Assembly: GCA_009668945.1 (NCBI GenBank) | Contig: SBEH01000008.1 | Coordinates: forward strand, 32,102 to 96,101 | From: Actinomycetota bacterium | GTDB taxonomy: Bacteria; Actinomycetota; Coriobacteriia; Anaerosomatales; Anaerosomataceae | DNA: 64,000 nucleotides | Direction: 5' to 3' | Part shown: piece by piece, positions 43,922-52,107 of the stretch | Position numbering within the stretch: the first letter of the stretch is position 1 | Layout of the letters: the number at the start of each line of letters is the position of its first letter | The notes under the pieces: generated by a model | Told to the model about the DNA's origin: nothing | The model's input: the letters and a program-made list of their open reading frames with translations, nothing else | Databases searched by the model: none | Position numbers and translations under genes: made by a program

Positions 43922-44353
43922 CTAGCGCGGGTCCTCAGCTGCCACGACATCTTCGATCGCTGCGAGCGTGACCTCGCCCATGAGTCTGTGCTCGACATCC
44001 GTGACGGGCACACTCCTGAGCCCGGAGTCGACCATGTGCTGCAGCGCTTCCTTGAGGGCCGCATCCGGAGACACCGCGACGGTTCCAGGGTCCGCATGTA
44101 CGACGAGGTCGCGAGCCGTCTGACCGTCCTCCATCTCGCTGATGTCGAGCCAGCCGCTGAAGCGTCCGTCGCGTTCCACGACGAAGATCAGGCGCCGACG
44201 TCCTGCGCCTTCGCGAAGAGAGAGGTGATCCGCCCCGACGAAGACCACCGCCGGCGAACGCATCACGTCACGAACCGCGACACGCTCTAGACAGTCATTG
44301 GCGTGCTCGTCGCTAAGGAGGTCATGTGCGGAGCGGTCGTCAGGCTGGTCCAT
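43922..44353 (-). CDS. CBS-domain protein
   Basis: The 143-residue protein consists of a pair of CBS motifs: VRDVMRSPAVVFVGADHLSLREG with IFVVERDGRFSGWLDISEM, and ARDLVVHADPGTVAVSPDAALKEAL with LRSVPVTDVEHRLMGEVTL. CBS pairs bind adenine nucleotides and regulate attached or partner proteins. There is no fused domain. It lies 32 bases from the tilS start on the same strand; the partner is not apparent. Confidence 0.85.
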   Translation of the reverse strand: MDQPDDRSAHDLLSDEHANDCLERVAVRDVMRSPAVVFVGADHLSLREGAGRRRLIFVVERDGRFSGWLDISEMEDGQTARDLVVHADPGTVAVSPDAALKEALQHMVDSGLRSVPVTDVEHRLMGEVTLAAIEDVVAAEDPR

Positions 44354-44437
44354 GTCGCCCCCTGTGCGCCTGAGTCCCCACTAGATTAGGTCACGTGAAC
44401 GCAGATGCAAACACCTGAGGGTGAGGCGGTATGCAGG

Positions 44438-45112
44438 TCACAATGCGCACGTGAGCCACAAGTATCCGTGCCTCACCGTCACCGGGTACGCGGCGACGTC
44501 CGCGTCAGGGTGATTCGTCGTCCCGTCGCGCACGTCGTACCGCCAGCCGTGCCACGGGCACGCCAGCTCGTGCCCCTCCAGCACGCCGTCGGCGAGCGGC
44601 CCGAACGCATGCACACACACGTTTGAGATCGCGTAGAACTCGTCACCCACGCGTGCGAGCGCGTAGTCGGTCTTGCCTGCCTTGACGTGCTTCGTCTGTC
44701 CGGGCGCAAGATCGTTCACGCGGCATACAGGCACCTCCACCTGCGCTCCCAGTTCGGGTTCATCGATCACGCCGAGCAGTTCCCCGCCGTCCTCGACGTC
44801 ATATCGAATGAAGAGTCCGCACCAGCACTTCCGAATCGCCGCGAACTGCACCATGTGGAACGGGATGCATGGGCAGACGATCATCGCGTCCTCTTTCGGG
44901 TCCCCGGTCCGGACCCGGCAGGGACAGTAGACGTCCCCCGTGTCGGCGAGAATCTCGAGTTCGGACGCGAGCACCTCGTCGACGAACTCCGACTCGGTGT
45001 TCAACTTGTAGCCAAGCGTCGCCGCAAACGGCGCCATGTACGTCTTGAGGTCCTCGATCGTGGTGCCTTCGGCGAACAGCCGCCGACGGGGACGCGCGTG
45101 GTCGGCGCTCAC
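44438..45112 (-). CDS. Fusion of ferredoxin:thioredoxin reductase-type domain and Rieske domain
   Basis: Residues about 15-115 are an FTR beta-type catalytic domain with the cysteines of a [4Fe-4S]/disulfide centre: CPCR, CPC and CWC, each separated by 13-14 residues. Residues about 125-224 form a Rieske ferredoxin with CVH and CPWH ligand motifs 16 residues apart (CVHAFGPLADGVLEGHELACPWH). FTR enzymes reduce disulfides with ferredoxin electrons. Here the fused Rieske centre may deliver them. GTG start overlaps the glutaredoxin stop (GTGA), so the glutaredoxin is the probable substrate or partner. The domains are seen; the electron path is inference. Confidence 0.9.
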   Translation of the reverse strand: MSADHARPRRRLFAEGTTIEDLKTYMAPFAATLGYKLNTESEFVDEVLASELEILADTGDVYCPCRVRTGDPKEDAMIVCPCIPFHMVQFAAIRKCWCGLFIRYDVEDGGELLGVIDEPELGAQVEVPVCRVNDLAPGQTKHVKAGKTDYALARVGDEFYAISNVCVHAFGPLADGVLEGHELACPWHGWRYDVRDGTTNHPDADVAAYPVTVRHGYLWLTCAL

Positions 45113-45354
45113 AGGCTCAGGAGCTCCATCATCCGTTTCTTGTTGAAGCCGACGACGATCTCATCGTCGAACAGCATCACGGGAAACGAGGTCCCGCCCG
45201 AGATGTCCTTGACCTCGGCGATCGCCGCGGCGCGCTCGTCCCCATCGAGCAGGTCGACCTCGACCACGTCGTACTCTACATCGTTGTCGTCGAGGTACTT
45301 GCGTGCCATCCGGCAGTACGGACAGGTCGAAAGCGCATAGACCCTGATCGTCAC
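45109..45354 (-). CDS. Glutaredoxin
   Basis: An 81-residue thioredoxin-fold protein with the active-site CPYC at positions 11-14, the cis-Pro TSFPVM and the GFNKKRM end. It has the size of NrdH/Grx3 proteins. AGGAGG lies before the GTG. It forms a two-gene unit with the FTR-Rieske fusion, an arrangement similar to ferredoxin:disulfide reductase/glutaredoxin pairs in archaea and anaerobes. Confidence 0.93.
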   Translation of the reverse strand: MTIRVYALSTCPYCRMARKYLDDNDVEYDVVEVDLLDGDERAAAIAEVKDISGGTSFPVMLFDDEIVVGFNKKRMMELLSL

Positions 45355-45397
45355 GGAACCTCCTCGGATTGCGGGTGACGGAGTGTCGACAGACGAT

Positions 45398-45760
45398 CTA
45401 CGCGGCCGATACGGGCGGGGCTTCCGGCTTCTCCACGTGCTCGACCTCGATCTTCTTCCAGTGATACAGGTACAGCGGCCCGGCCACGAACAGCATCGCT
45501 GCGTTGCCCACGAGTTCCAGAATCGCGTACCGACGGGATGAGGCCTCCTGCGACTCGCGTTCGGCCGCGATGTCCTCCGCCGTGCGGTCCGAGGTGCCGC
45601 CCTCGGTCTTCGGTACGTCGTAGTAGTATCCGGGATCCGGGTAGACGAGCTCGACCGTGCTGCGGACGAGCCCCACGACCGAAACGATCACCATGATCAG
45701 CGTGATCAGGCACACCAGATAGAGGTAGATGTTCCGAAGCGACCAGCGGCTGCTTGCCAT
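45398..45760 (-). CDS. Small two-helix membrane protein, unknown
   Basis: The 120-residue protein has two transmembrane helices (IYLYLVCLITLIMVIVSVVG and LVGNAAMLFVAGPLYLYHW) separated by a soluble, acidic loop of about 50 residues. The first stretch, NIYLYLVCLITL, recalls the DUF5671-type membrane proteins, but the match is not certain. AAGGAG precedes the ATG. It lies 43 bases before the glutaredoxin gene on the same strand. Confidence 0.75.
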   Translation of the reverse strand: MASSRWSLRNIYLYLVCLITLIMVIVSVVGLVRSTVELVYPDPGYYYDVPKTEGGTSDRTAEDIAAERESQEASSRRYAILELVGNAAMLFVAGPLYLYHWKKIEVEHVEKPEAPPVSAA

Positions 45761-45883
45761 AGCGAACTCCTTCGCTTCATCGGGCGCTCTCCGCGCCCGT
45801 TCGCAACGTATGTTCCCCGCGCGCGTCAGCTCGGCACGCTACAATCTTCGCATGCCTGCCACCCCCAGACCGACGCCCCGCCG

Positions 45884-46645
45884 ATGCGGCTGATCGTACT
45901 CGCCTCCGGCTCGTCCGGGAACGTCGCGCTCGTGGAGTCAGGCGGGCGGGCCGTGCTTCTGGATGCGGGCATCTCCGCGCGAGAGGCGCTTCGACGCGCG
46001 CAGGACGCCGGTGCCGGTGACGCGCGAATCGAGGCGATCCTCCTCACGCACGAGCACATCGACCACATTCGGGGAGCCCGGGTGCTCGCGCGCAGGCTCG
46101 GCGTGCCGGTGATTGGCACGTCCGGCACGCTCCGGGCAGGTGCGCGCTACCTGGAGGACGTCCCGGAGCGGATCACCATAGCGCGCGACGATGGGTTCCG
46201 AGTGGCCGGAATGCATGTGCGGCCGTTCGCCACGATGCACGACGCCGGAGCCCCGTGCGGATTCACGTTCGAGAGCGCCCGGGGCCGCCGGGTCGGCATC
46301 GCCACGGATACCGGCGTGATCACGCACGAGATCATCGGGGCGCTCGAGGGGTGTCACGCAATCGGCCTGGAGTCCAACCACGACGAGCGGATGCTCGAAG
46401 ACGGACCGTATCCGTACTTCCTCAAGCGGCGGATCGCGGGAGACCTGGGGCATCTCTCAAACACCGCGGCAGCGCACGCGCTCTCAGGCCTCGCGTGGAA
46501 GGGGCTCTCGCGCGTCTTCGCGCTGCACCTCTCCGAGCAGAACAACACGCCGGGCCGCGCAATTGCCGCGCTCGGAGCCGTCCTCGGCAGCCGCGCGGAA
46601 CTCACGGCCGTCGCCCGCTACGAGACCGCAGGCTGCGTGTTGTAG
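45884..46645 (+). CDS. walJ: WalJ/YycJ-type metallo-beta-lactamase-fold hydrolase
   Basis: The 253-residue protein begins IVLASGSSGNVALVES, the WalJ hallmark. The metal motif THEHIDH is near residue 54, and further ligands appear in GIATDTGVI and LESNHDERML. WalJ family members are nucleases or hydrolases linked to cell-wall and replication control in Firmicutes. No ribosome site is evident before the ATG at 45884. A TACAAT lies at 45840-45845, so a short or near-leaderless transcript is possible. It stands alone on the plus strand. Confidence 0.9.
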   Translation: MRLIVLASGSSGNVALVESGGRAVLLDAGISAREALRRAQDAGAGDARIEAILLTHEHIDHIRGARVLARRLGVPVIGTSGTLRAGARYLEDVPERITIARDDGFRVAGMHVRPFATMHDAGAPCGFTFESARGRRVGIATDTGVITHEIIGALEGCHAIGLESNHDERMLEDGPYPYFLKRRIAGDLGHLSNTAAAHALSGLAWKGLSRVFALHLSEQNNTPGRAIAALGAVLGSRAELTAVARYETAGCVL

Positions 46646-46652
46646 CGGTGCG

Positions 46653-47183
46653 CTAGTACTCGATGCCGAGGCGCGCAGAAACGCCCTCGTCGTAGGGATG
46701 CTTGAGCGGCACCATCTCGGTCACGAGGTCCGCCCGCTCGATGAGCGCAAGCGATGCGTTGCGGCCTGTGAGCACCACATCCATCGTCTTGGAGCGAGCG
46801 TCGAGCGCTTCGAAGACGGCGGCCTCGTCGACCAGCCCGTAGTGCATCGCGACGATGATCTCGTCGAGGACGATGACGTCGTACTCGAAGCCGCCGAGCA
46901 TGTCGGCTGCGATCTCCCACGCCTCGGCCGCCGCCCTGCGGTCACCCTCGGTAATCCCCTTGTCGAGCAGCCCGGTGGGCTTGAGCGCAGGACGCTCCAC
47001 TGCGATGCCCATCTCGTCGAGCACCGCCAGCTCGCTGGAATACGCCCCGCCCTTCACGAACTGCACGAACGCGACACGCTTCCCCGCACCGAGCGCGCGG
47101 ACCGCCTGACCGATGGCCGCGGTGGTCTTGCCCTTGCCGTCGCCGGTGTACACCTGCACGATGCCGAGCTCGATGGCGGTCAT
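46653..47183 (-). CDS. cobO: Corrinoid adenosyltransferase (CobO/BtuR type)
   Basis: Transfers the adenosyl group of ATP to cob(I)alamin or cobyrinate a,c-diamide. The 176-residue protein has the Walker A-like VYTGDGKGKTTAAIG, then FVQFVKG, DVIVLDEI and the C-terminal DLVTEMVPLKHPYDEG. Start overlaps the btuD stop. Together with the transporter genes this makes a corrinoid salvage unit under a riboswitch. Confidence 0.95.
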   Translation of the reverse strand: MTAIELGIVQVYTGDGKGKTTAAIGQAVRALGAGKRVAFVQFVKGGAYSSELAVLDEMGIAVERPALKPTGLLDKGITEGDRRAAAEAWEIAADMLGGFEYDVIVLDEIIVAMHYGLVDEAAVFEALDARSKTMDVVLTGRNASLALIERADLVTEMVPLKHPYDEGVSARLGIEY

Positions 47184-48448
47184 CGCTCCCCCTCGTCCGC
47201 GTACGTCTCAACGATACCCGGTACGTCTGACAGTGACTCGGCGCGAACTGCACCCCGCGCGACCGCCTCAGCCCAGAACCGCCCGGCCTCGCCACCGGCG
47301 AAGTCGCGGTCGGAATCGAACTCGCCGACGAGCACGAGTGGCGATCCGCCGTGCAGCGCCGCCCGCAAGTTCGGCAGATTCGACCTGCCGAATGGGGTCG
47401 GGCACACAACGACACACCGCGTGCGCCCGAAAGCCGCACGCACCTCGGCTTCCGCCCTCTCGTCCACCTCGCCGAACGGCGGCAGCGGCACGTGACCCGC
47501 ACCGAGAGCCTCCGCAACCGACTGATCCACATCGCCCTTGTTGAGCGCTCCGGCATGCACACGCCAGCCCGCGAGCACGAGTTGCCGCATGAGCTGCGCG
47601 CCCGAGCCCGACCCGCACACGAGCCCGACCGCGCCGCGAGTTCCCGCGGGCGCCACGTCCTCACTACGCACGACCGGCGTCACGGCCACGCTGCCGGTCA
47701 CAGGGTCTGTGTGCACCACCGAGCGCACGCCGAAGACCTCGGAAATCACCCGCGCGCTCAGCGCCTGGACCGGCGGCACCGGCGGCGTCACGTGCCCACC
47801 GGCGACGATGCCGACCCGGTCCGCGTAGCGCGCCGCGATCCCGAGGTCGTGGAACACGCCGGCGACCGCCATCCCGCCATCCGCCAGACCGCGGACGAGG
47901 TCGAGGACCTGCAGGGTATGGTTGAGATCGAGGTGACTCGTCGGCTCGTCGAGGAGCAGCACGCGCGGCTGCTGTGCAAGTGCCTGCGCCAGCGTGAGCC
48001 GCTGCAAGTCGCCTCCGGAAAGCTCGTCGATGCGCTCGCCTGCGAGGCGTGCGGTATCGGTGCGCTCCATCGCCTCCCGAACGGCCGCGCGGTCATCGGA
48101 CCCTGGCGTGCCGAGCCGGCCAATATGCGCGTGACGCCCCATCTCGACGAACGCGCGTGCGGTGAAGGCGAAGGCCGCCGGCTGCGATTGCGGCACGGCT
48201 CCGATGAGTCTCGCCCGCTCGCGCTCGGGCATGCGGAGCACAGATGCGCCGCACGAGATATCGCCCGCAAGCACGTCCGACCCTCCTGTGACCGCACGCA
48301 GCAGCGTCGATTTGCCGCCGCCGTTCGGTCCCACCAGCCCCACGAACTCGCCGGGCGCAACCTCCAACGAGACGTCGCGCAGCACCACCCGGTCGCCGTA
48401 GCCGACCGTGACAGCGTCGAAGACAAGCGTGCGATCCGCCGTGCTCAT
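47180..48448 (-). CDS. btuD: Cobalamin-type ABC transporter ATPase with extra C-terminal domain
   Basis: Residues 1-250 are a FecCD/BtuCD-family ATPase: Walker A VGPNGGGKSTLLRAV, Q-loop GAVPQSQ, signature DELSGGDLQRL and Walker B RVLLLDEPTSHLDL. Another 170 residues follow, with alternating strands and helices (GAVGLVCGSGSGAQLMRQL, RCVVVCPTPFGRSNLPNL, PLVLVGEF). They look like a Rossmann-type domain and are absent from E. coli BtuD. Such tails occur in some archaeal and actinobacterial cobalamin ATPases and may act in corrinoid handling next to CobO. Overlaps btuC and cobO by four bases each. Confidence 0.92.
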   Translation of the reverse strand: MSTADRTLVFDAVTVGYGDRVVLRDVSLEVAPGEFVGLVGPNGGGKSTLLRAVTGGSDVLAGDISCGASVLRMPERERARLIGAVPQSQPAAFAFTARAFVEMGRHAHIGRLGTPGSDDRAAVREAMERTDTARLAGERIDELSGGDLQRLTLAQALAQQPRVLLLDEPTSHLDLNHTLQVLDLVRGLADGGMAVAGVFHDLGIAARYADRVGIVAGGHVTPPVPPVQALSARVISEVFGVRSVVHTDPVTGSVAVTPVVRSEDVAPAGTRGAVGLVCGSGSGAQLMRQLVLAGWRVHAGALNKGDVDQSVAEALGAGHVPLPPFGEVDERAEAEVRAAFGRTRCVVVCPTPFGRSNLPNLRAALHGGSPLVLVGEFDSDRDFAGGEAGRFWAEAVARGAVRAESLSDVPGIVETYADEGER

Positions 48449-49470
48449 CGCCCGCGCTCCTTGCGCACCAGCAGCCAGATGAAGAACGGCCCGCCAGCGA
48501 GCGCGGTCACGATTCCTACCGGGATCTCCACCGGCGCAAGAACAACGCGCGCGATCAGGTCCGCGACCACCAGCACGATCGCGCCCGCCAGCACGGACGC
48601 GGGCAGCAACGTGCGATGGCCCGGCCCGACCACCAACCGCACCATATGCGGCGTCATGAGCCCTACGAAGCCGATGAGCCCCGAGACCGACACCGCTCCG
48701 GCCACCACGAGCGAGGCCGCGGCGAGGGCGAGGAGCTTGAAGCGTTCGACCGGCACGCCGAGCTGCCCTGCGCGCTCGTCCCCTAGAAGCATGAGATCGA
48801 GCTCACGATGGAAGAGCACCGGCACGATGGCGCCGAGCGCGAGCAAGACCGAGAGCATCGCCACGTGCTCCCAACTCCGGTTGCCGAGCCCGCCCATCAT
48901 CCAGAAGACCACGCTCGTCATCGACTGGCGGTCGAACACGAGCAGGAACGAGGTCACTGCCGAGAGGGTGTATGAGATCGCGATGCCTGCAAGCAGAAGC
49001 GAGGTCGGGTCCAGGTGCCCCTTGCGTGACGCAAGCCGAACGACGAGCACCATGGTGAGTGCCGCGCCGGCGAATGCTCCGAGCGGCACTCCCGCCGCGC
49101 GCGCGAAGTAGCCCGTGCCGAGCAGACTGATCGCGAGCGTCGCGCCTAGCCCCGCACCCGAGGAGACGCCGAGAATGTACGGGTCTGCAAGCGGGTTCTT
49201 GAACAGCGCCTGGTAGAGCACGCCCGCCAGCGCGAGCGACGCACCCACCAGCGCCGCTAGGAGCACTCGCGGAAGCCGCAAGTCCACGACGACCGCGTCG
49301 GCCAGTGAGGAGCCGTGTCCCGAGATCGCTCGGGACACGGCCGCCACGACTTCCGCAGGCGCGATCGGAACCGCGCCGAGCGCCACGCCCGCGAGCATCG
49401 CGAGCACGAGCACCAGGCTCAGCCCGACCAGCGTGAGAAGCCTGCGCCTGATGTCCGGCGAGGGCCTCAC
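48445..49470 (-). CDS. btuC: Cobalamin-type ABC transporter permease (FecCD family)
   Basis: The 341-residue protein has about ten helices and the family motifs LRLPRVLLAALVGASLALAG, YQALFKNPLADPYILGVSSG and GLIGFVGLMTPHMVRLVVGP. GTG start at 49470, one base after the btuF stop. It imports corrinoids delivered by BtuF. The assignment to cobalamin rather than iron-siderophore rests on the riboswitch and cobO. Confidence 0.94.
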   Translation of the reverse strand: MRPSPDIRRRLLTLVGLSLVLVLAMLAGVALGAVPIAPAEVVAAVSRAISGHGSSLADAVVVDLRLPRVLLAALVGASLALAGVLYQALFKNPLADPYILGVSSGAGLGATLAISLLGTGYFARAAGVPLGAFAGAALTMVLVVRLASRKGHLDPTSLLLAGIAISYTLSAVTSFLLVFDRQSMTSVVFWMMGGLGNRSWEHVAMLSVLLALGAIVPVLFHRELDLMLLGDERAGQLGVPVERFKLLALAAASLVVAGAVSVSGLIGFVGLMTPHMVRLVVGPGHRTLLPASVLAGAIVLVVADLIARVVLAPVEIPVGIVTALAGGPFFIWLLVRKERGR

Positions 49471-49471
49471 G

Positions 49472-50434
49472 TCACTCGAACGCCTCGGGGTGGAGCGCCT
49501 CGGCGATCTGGCGGATGCCCTCGACCACACGCGGGCCAGGGCGGCTAACGAGATTGTCGTCGAGCAGGTACACTCGGCCGCTCGCCACCGCGCTGAGGTT
49601 CTCGTAGCCGGGACGGCCGGTGATGTCCGAGGGGTTGCTCATCGATCCCTTCGTCGCCAGGTAGACCTCGGGATTCGCGGCGATGAGCTGCTCCACCGAA
49701 TAGGCCACGTAGCCGTCCTCGGCAACTACATTCTCCCCGCCGGCGTGCTCGATGAGATCGTTGAGGAGCGTGCCGCTTCCCACAGTGAACAACGGGTCTT
49801 GCGCGATTTCCAGGAAACAGCGCACCGGCGCGCCTTCGACCTTCTCGCCGATCTCCCCGATCTGGATGCGCATCGACTCCACGACCGCATCCGCCGCGTC
49901 CGGCTCGCCGATGGCAGCGCCCGCGGTGCCGATCGAGATGTAGAGCGCGTCGAGCGTCTGCGGATCGATCGCCACTACCGACGCGCCGAGCGCCTCGAGC
50001 TGCCCGATGACCTCCGACTGAACGCCGGTGGTGACGAGCACGAGGTCCGGGTCGAGCGCAGCGATCGCCTCGAGGTTCGGCTGCATGAAGTCGCCGATCT
50101 TCTCGATCTCTGCGACCTCGGCGGGATAGTCACAGTACGTGGTAACGCCGACAAGCCGGTCGAGCGCGCCAAGCTCGGCGACGATCTCCGTGTTGGCCGG
50201 CGCGAGACTGACGATCCGTTCGGGCTTGGCCTCGATGGTGACGTCGCGGCCCGCGTCGTCGGTGACGGTGACCGGGAACGCCGCCGTGACAGGTGCCTCC
50301 GTCCCCGGGCCGGTCGGCCTCTGGCAGCCCGCAAGCGACCCGGCGAACACAGCCGCAGCCAGCAGCACTCCCGCGGTTGCACACCGTGAGAGCTTCCGTC
50401 TTCCACCCTGCGTCGTTCTGATGATGCTGATCAC
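49472..50434 (-). CDS. btuF: Cobalamin-binding lipoprotein BtuF
   Basis: A 320-residue solute-binding protein of the helical-backbone (TroA-like) class with lipobox LAGC near residue 33. Motifs include RIVSLAPANTEIVAELGALD, DPDLVLVTTGVQSEVI, and the C-terminal PGPRVVEGIRQIAEALHPE. AGGAGG lies six bases before the GTG at 50434; the longer frame upstream runs through the riboswitch and is discarded. First gene of the btuF-btuC-btuD-cobO unit. Confidence 0.94.
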   Translation of the reverse strand: MISIIRTTQGGRRKLSRCATAGVLLAAAVFAGSLAGCQRPTGPGTEAPVTAAFPVTVTDDAGRDVTIEAKPERIVSLAPANTEIVAELGALDRLVGVTTYCDYPAEVAEIEKIGDFMQPNLEAIAALDPDLVLVTTGVQSEVIGQLEALGASVVAIDPQTLDALYISIGTAGAAIGEPDAADAVVESMRIQIGEIGEKVEGAPVRCFLEIAQDPLFTVGSGTLLNDLIEHAGGENVVAEDGYVAYSVEQLIAANPEVYLATKGSMSNPSDITGRPGYENLSAVASGRVYLLDDNLVSRPGPRVVEGIRQIAEALHPEAFE

Positions 50435-50488
50435 GCTGGTCCTCCTTCTGCGCCGTCTGCCTGCACTCCGGCCGAAGAATGACGCGCC

Positions 50489-50536
50489 CCGAGAATCAGA
50501 AGAGACCCTCGCCGGTGGCGGGGTCTCATGGTTCTC
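50489..50536 (-). terminator. Hairpin in the expression platform of the cobalamin riboswitch
   Basis: GAGACCC/GGGTCTC (50526-50520 with 50507-50501) pair around a 12-base loop, and an outer CGAGAA/TTCTCG pair extends the stem. It lies between the riboswitch and btuF on the minus strand. Only a short T-containing tail follows on that strand, so it is either a weak intrinsic terminator or part of an alternative fold. Confidence 0.5.
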
Positions 50537-50602
50537 GAGGTGGGTTCGGAGCGCGGGAACTAGCGCTGCGAGTGTGCCTCGTACCACGAAGGCCGCGTCG
50601 CC

Positions 50603-50726
50603 GATGTGCAGGCAGGTCTCCTGGCTTCGGAAGCACTCGCTCCCGTTACAGTGGCGGGTCCGCGCCGGAGTCGCACCGGCTTCCCTATTCTCCCGGAAGT
50701 GGCCTTCCGGGCACCTGCACGGTCTT
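50603..50726 (-). promoter_or_regulatory. Cobalamin riboswitch
   Basis: The minus strand shows the conserved B12-box features in order: GTGCAGGTGCC, GAATAGGGAAGCCGGTG, GACTCCGGCGCGGACCCGCC, CCACTGTAACGGG and GAAGCCAGGAGACCTGCC. The ends pair as a P1 helix (GTGCAGG with CCTGCAC-type sequences). It precedes btuF, the first gene of the corrinoid uptake operon, and should switch expression off when adenosylcobalamin or another corrinoid is plentiful. Confidence 0.96.
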
Positions 50727-50740
50727 CGGTTGTCCGCGCC

Positions 50741-50769
50741 ATGATAGTCCGAGGAGCCGACGGTGTGAA
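50741..50769 (-). promoter_or_regulatory. Promoter of the cobalamin uptake operon
   Basis: TTCACA (50769-50764), 17 bases, TATCAT (50746-50741) on the minus strand. Transcription would begin near 50734, immediately 5' of the riboswitch. Confidence 0.65.
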
Positions 50770-50895
50770 GCCTGATGCGCTCGCCATGCTGCGCACAAAG
50801 GGAGGCTGGCCGCCAACACCGGCGCCGCTGAAACGGTACAATGCGGTAGCGCGCGCCGTTTGGGGCGACCTGGCACGCACACACAAAGGGGTACT

Positions 50896-52095
50896 GTGGA
50901 CATCTTCCAGAAGGCGTTCGACTACACCGACGCGCGCATCGCCCGCGACTCCGGCTACTACCCGTACTTCCGTGTGATCGAGTCCGAGTCCGACTCGAAG
51001 GTCCTCGTGGACGGTCGCGAGCTTGTGATGCTCGGCTCGAACAACTACCTGGGCCTGACCACGCACCCGCACGTGCGCGAGCGTGCCGCTGAAGCGCTCG
51101 CGAAGTACGGCACGTCATGCACCGGCTCGCGGCTTCTGAACGGCAACCTCGACATCCACGTGGAACTCGAGGAGCGACTGGCGCGGTTCGTGGGCAAGGA
51201 ACAGTGTCTCGTCTTCTCAACCGGCTTCGGCGCCAATATCGGCACCATCTCGGCGATCGTAGGGCGTCACGACACCGTAGTCATCGACAAGGACGACCAC
51301 GCCAGCATCTACGACGGCTGCAAGCTCTCCTACGGCAAAGTGGAGCGCTTCGAGCACAACAACGTCGCCAGTTTGCGCGAGGGACTCGAGCGTGCGTCGC
51401 GGAATGCGAACGGTGACGGCGGTGCGCTCGTCGTCGTCGACGGCGTCTTCTCGATGGAGGGGGACATCGCCCCGCTGCCGCGGATGCTGCCGGTCCTCAA
51501 GGAGTTCGGCGCGCGCCTGATGGTCGATGACGCGCACGCCTCGGGCGTGCTCGGTCCGAGCGGCGACGGCACGGCCGCGCACTTCGGCGTGACTGGCGAG
51601 ACCGACCTCATCATGGGCACGTTCTCGAAGAGCTTCGCCTCACTCGGCGGCTTCATCGCCGGCGACGCGCTAGTGATCGACTACATCAAGCACAACTCCC
51701 GGCCGTTCATCTTCTCGGCCGCCATGGCCCCGCCGAGCGTAGGGGCGTGCCTCGGGGCGCTTGACGTGATGGAGTCCGAGCCGCAGCATCGCGAGCGGCT
51801 GTGGGAGGTCGTGCGGAAGATGCACGCCGGCTACCGCGACCTCGGTTTCGACACGGGCACGAGCGAGACTCCGGTCATCCCGATCGTCCTCGGGGACGAG
51901 ATGCTGGTCTTCGAGTTCTGGCGCCGTCTTCTCGAAGCCGGGGTATTCGTGAACCCCGTGCGTCCGCCGGCCGTACCAGCCGGACGCGCACTGTTGCGCA
52001 CGTCGTACATGGCCACACACACCGACACGCAGATGGAGTTCGTGCTCGAAACCTTCGGCCGTATCGGTCGCGAACTCGGCGTGCTGCCGGCGTAA
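50896..52095 (+). CDS. PLP-dependent alpha-oxoamine synthase, serine palmitoyltransferase-like
   Basis: The 399-residue protein belongs to the family of SPT, BioF, KBL and ALAS, which condense an acyl thioester with an amino acid. Residues that hold PLP are visible: H135 in DDHASIYDGC, D211 and H214 in VDDAHASG, and K245 in GTFSKSF. The stretches GRELVMLGSNNYLGLT, TGSRLLNGN, NSRPFIFSAAMAPPS and NPVRPPAVPAG follow the Sphingomonas serine palmitoyltransferase more closely than BioF or KBL as I remember them. No biotin or threonine genes adjoin. GTG start at 50896 with AAAGGGG upstream; a TACAAT at 50837-50842 could be its -10 box. Substrate is not proven. Confidence 0.88.
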   Translation: MDIFQKAFDYTDARIARDSGYYPYFRVIESESDSKVLVDGRELVMLGSNNYLGLTTHPHVRERAAEALAKYGTSCTGSRLLNGNLDIHVELEERLARFVGKEQCLVFSTGFGANIGTISAIVGRHDTVVIDKDDHASIYDGCKLSYGKVERFEHNNVASLREGLERASRNANGDGGALVVVDGVFSMEGDIAPLPRMLPVLKEFGARLMVDDAHASGVLGPSGDGTAAHFGVTGETDLIMGTFSKSFASLGGFIAGDALVIDYIKHNSRPFIFSAAMAPPSVGACLGALDVMESEPQHRERLWEVVRKMHAGYRDLGFDTGTSETPVIPIVLGDEMLVFEFWRRLLEAGVFVNPVRPPAVPAGRALLRTSYMATHTDTQMEFVLETFGRIGRELGVLPA

Positions 52096-52107
52096 CGCCC
52101 GCTCCGG

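Noticed and set aside
45852..45893. A 13-codon leader peptide overlapping the walJ start
   Set aside because: No ribosome site and no composition or arrangement typical of regulatory leader peptides.
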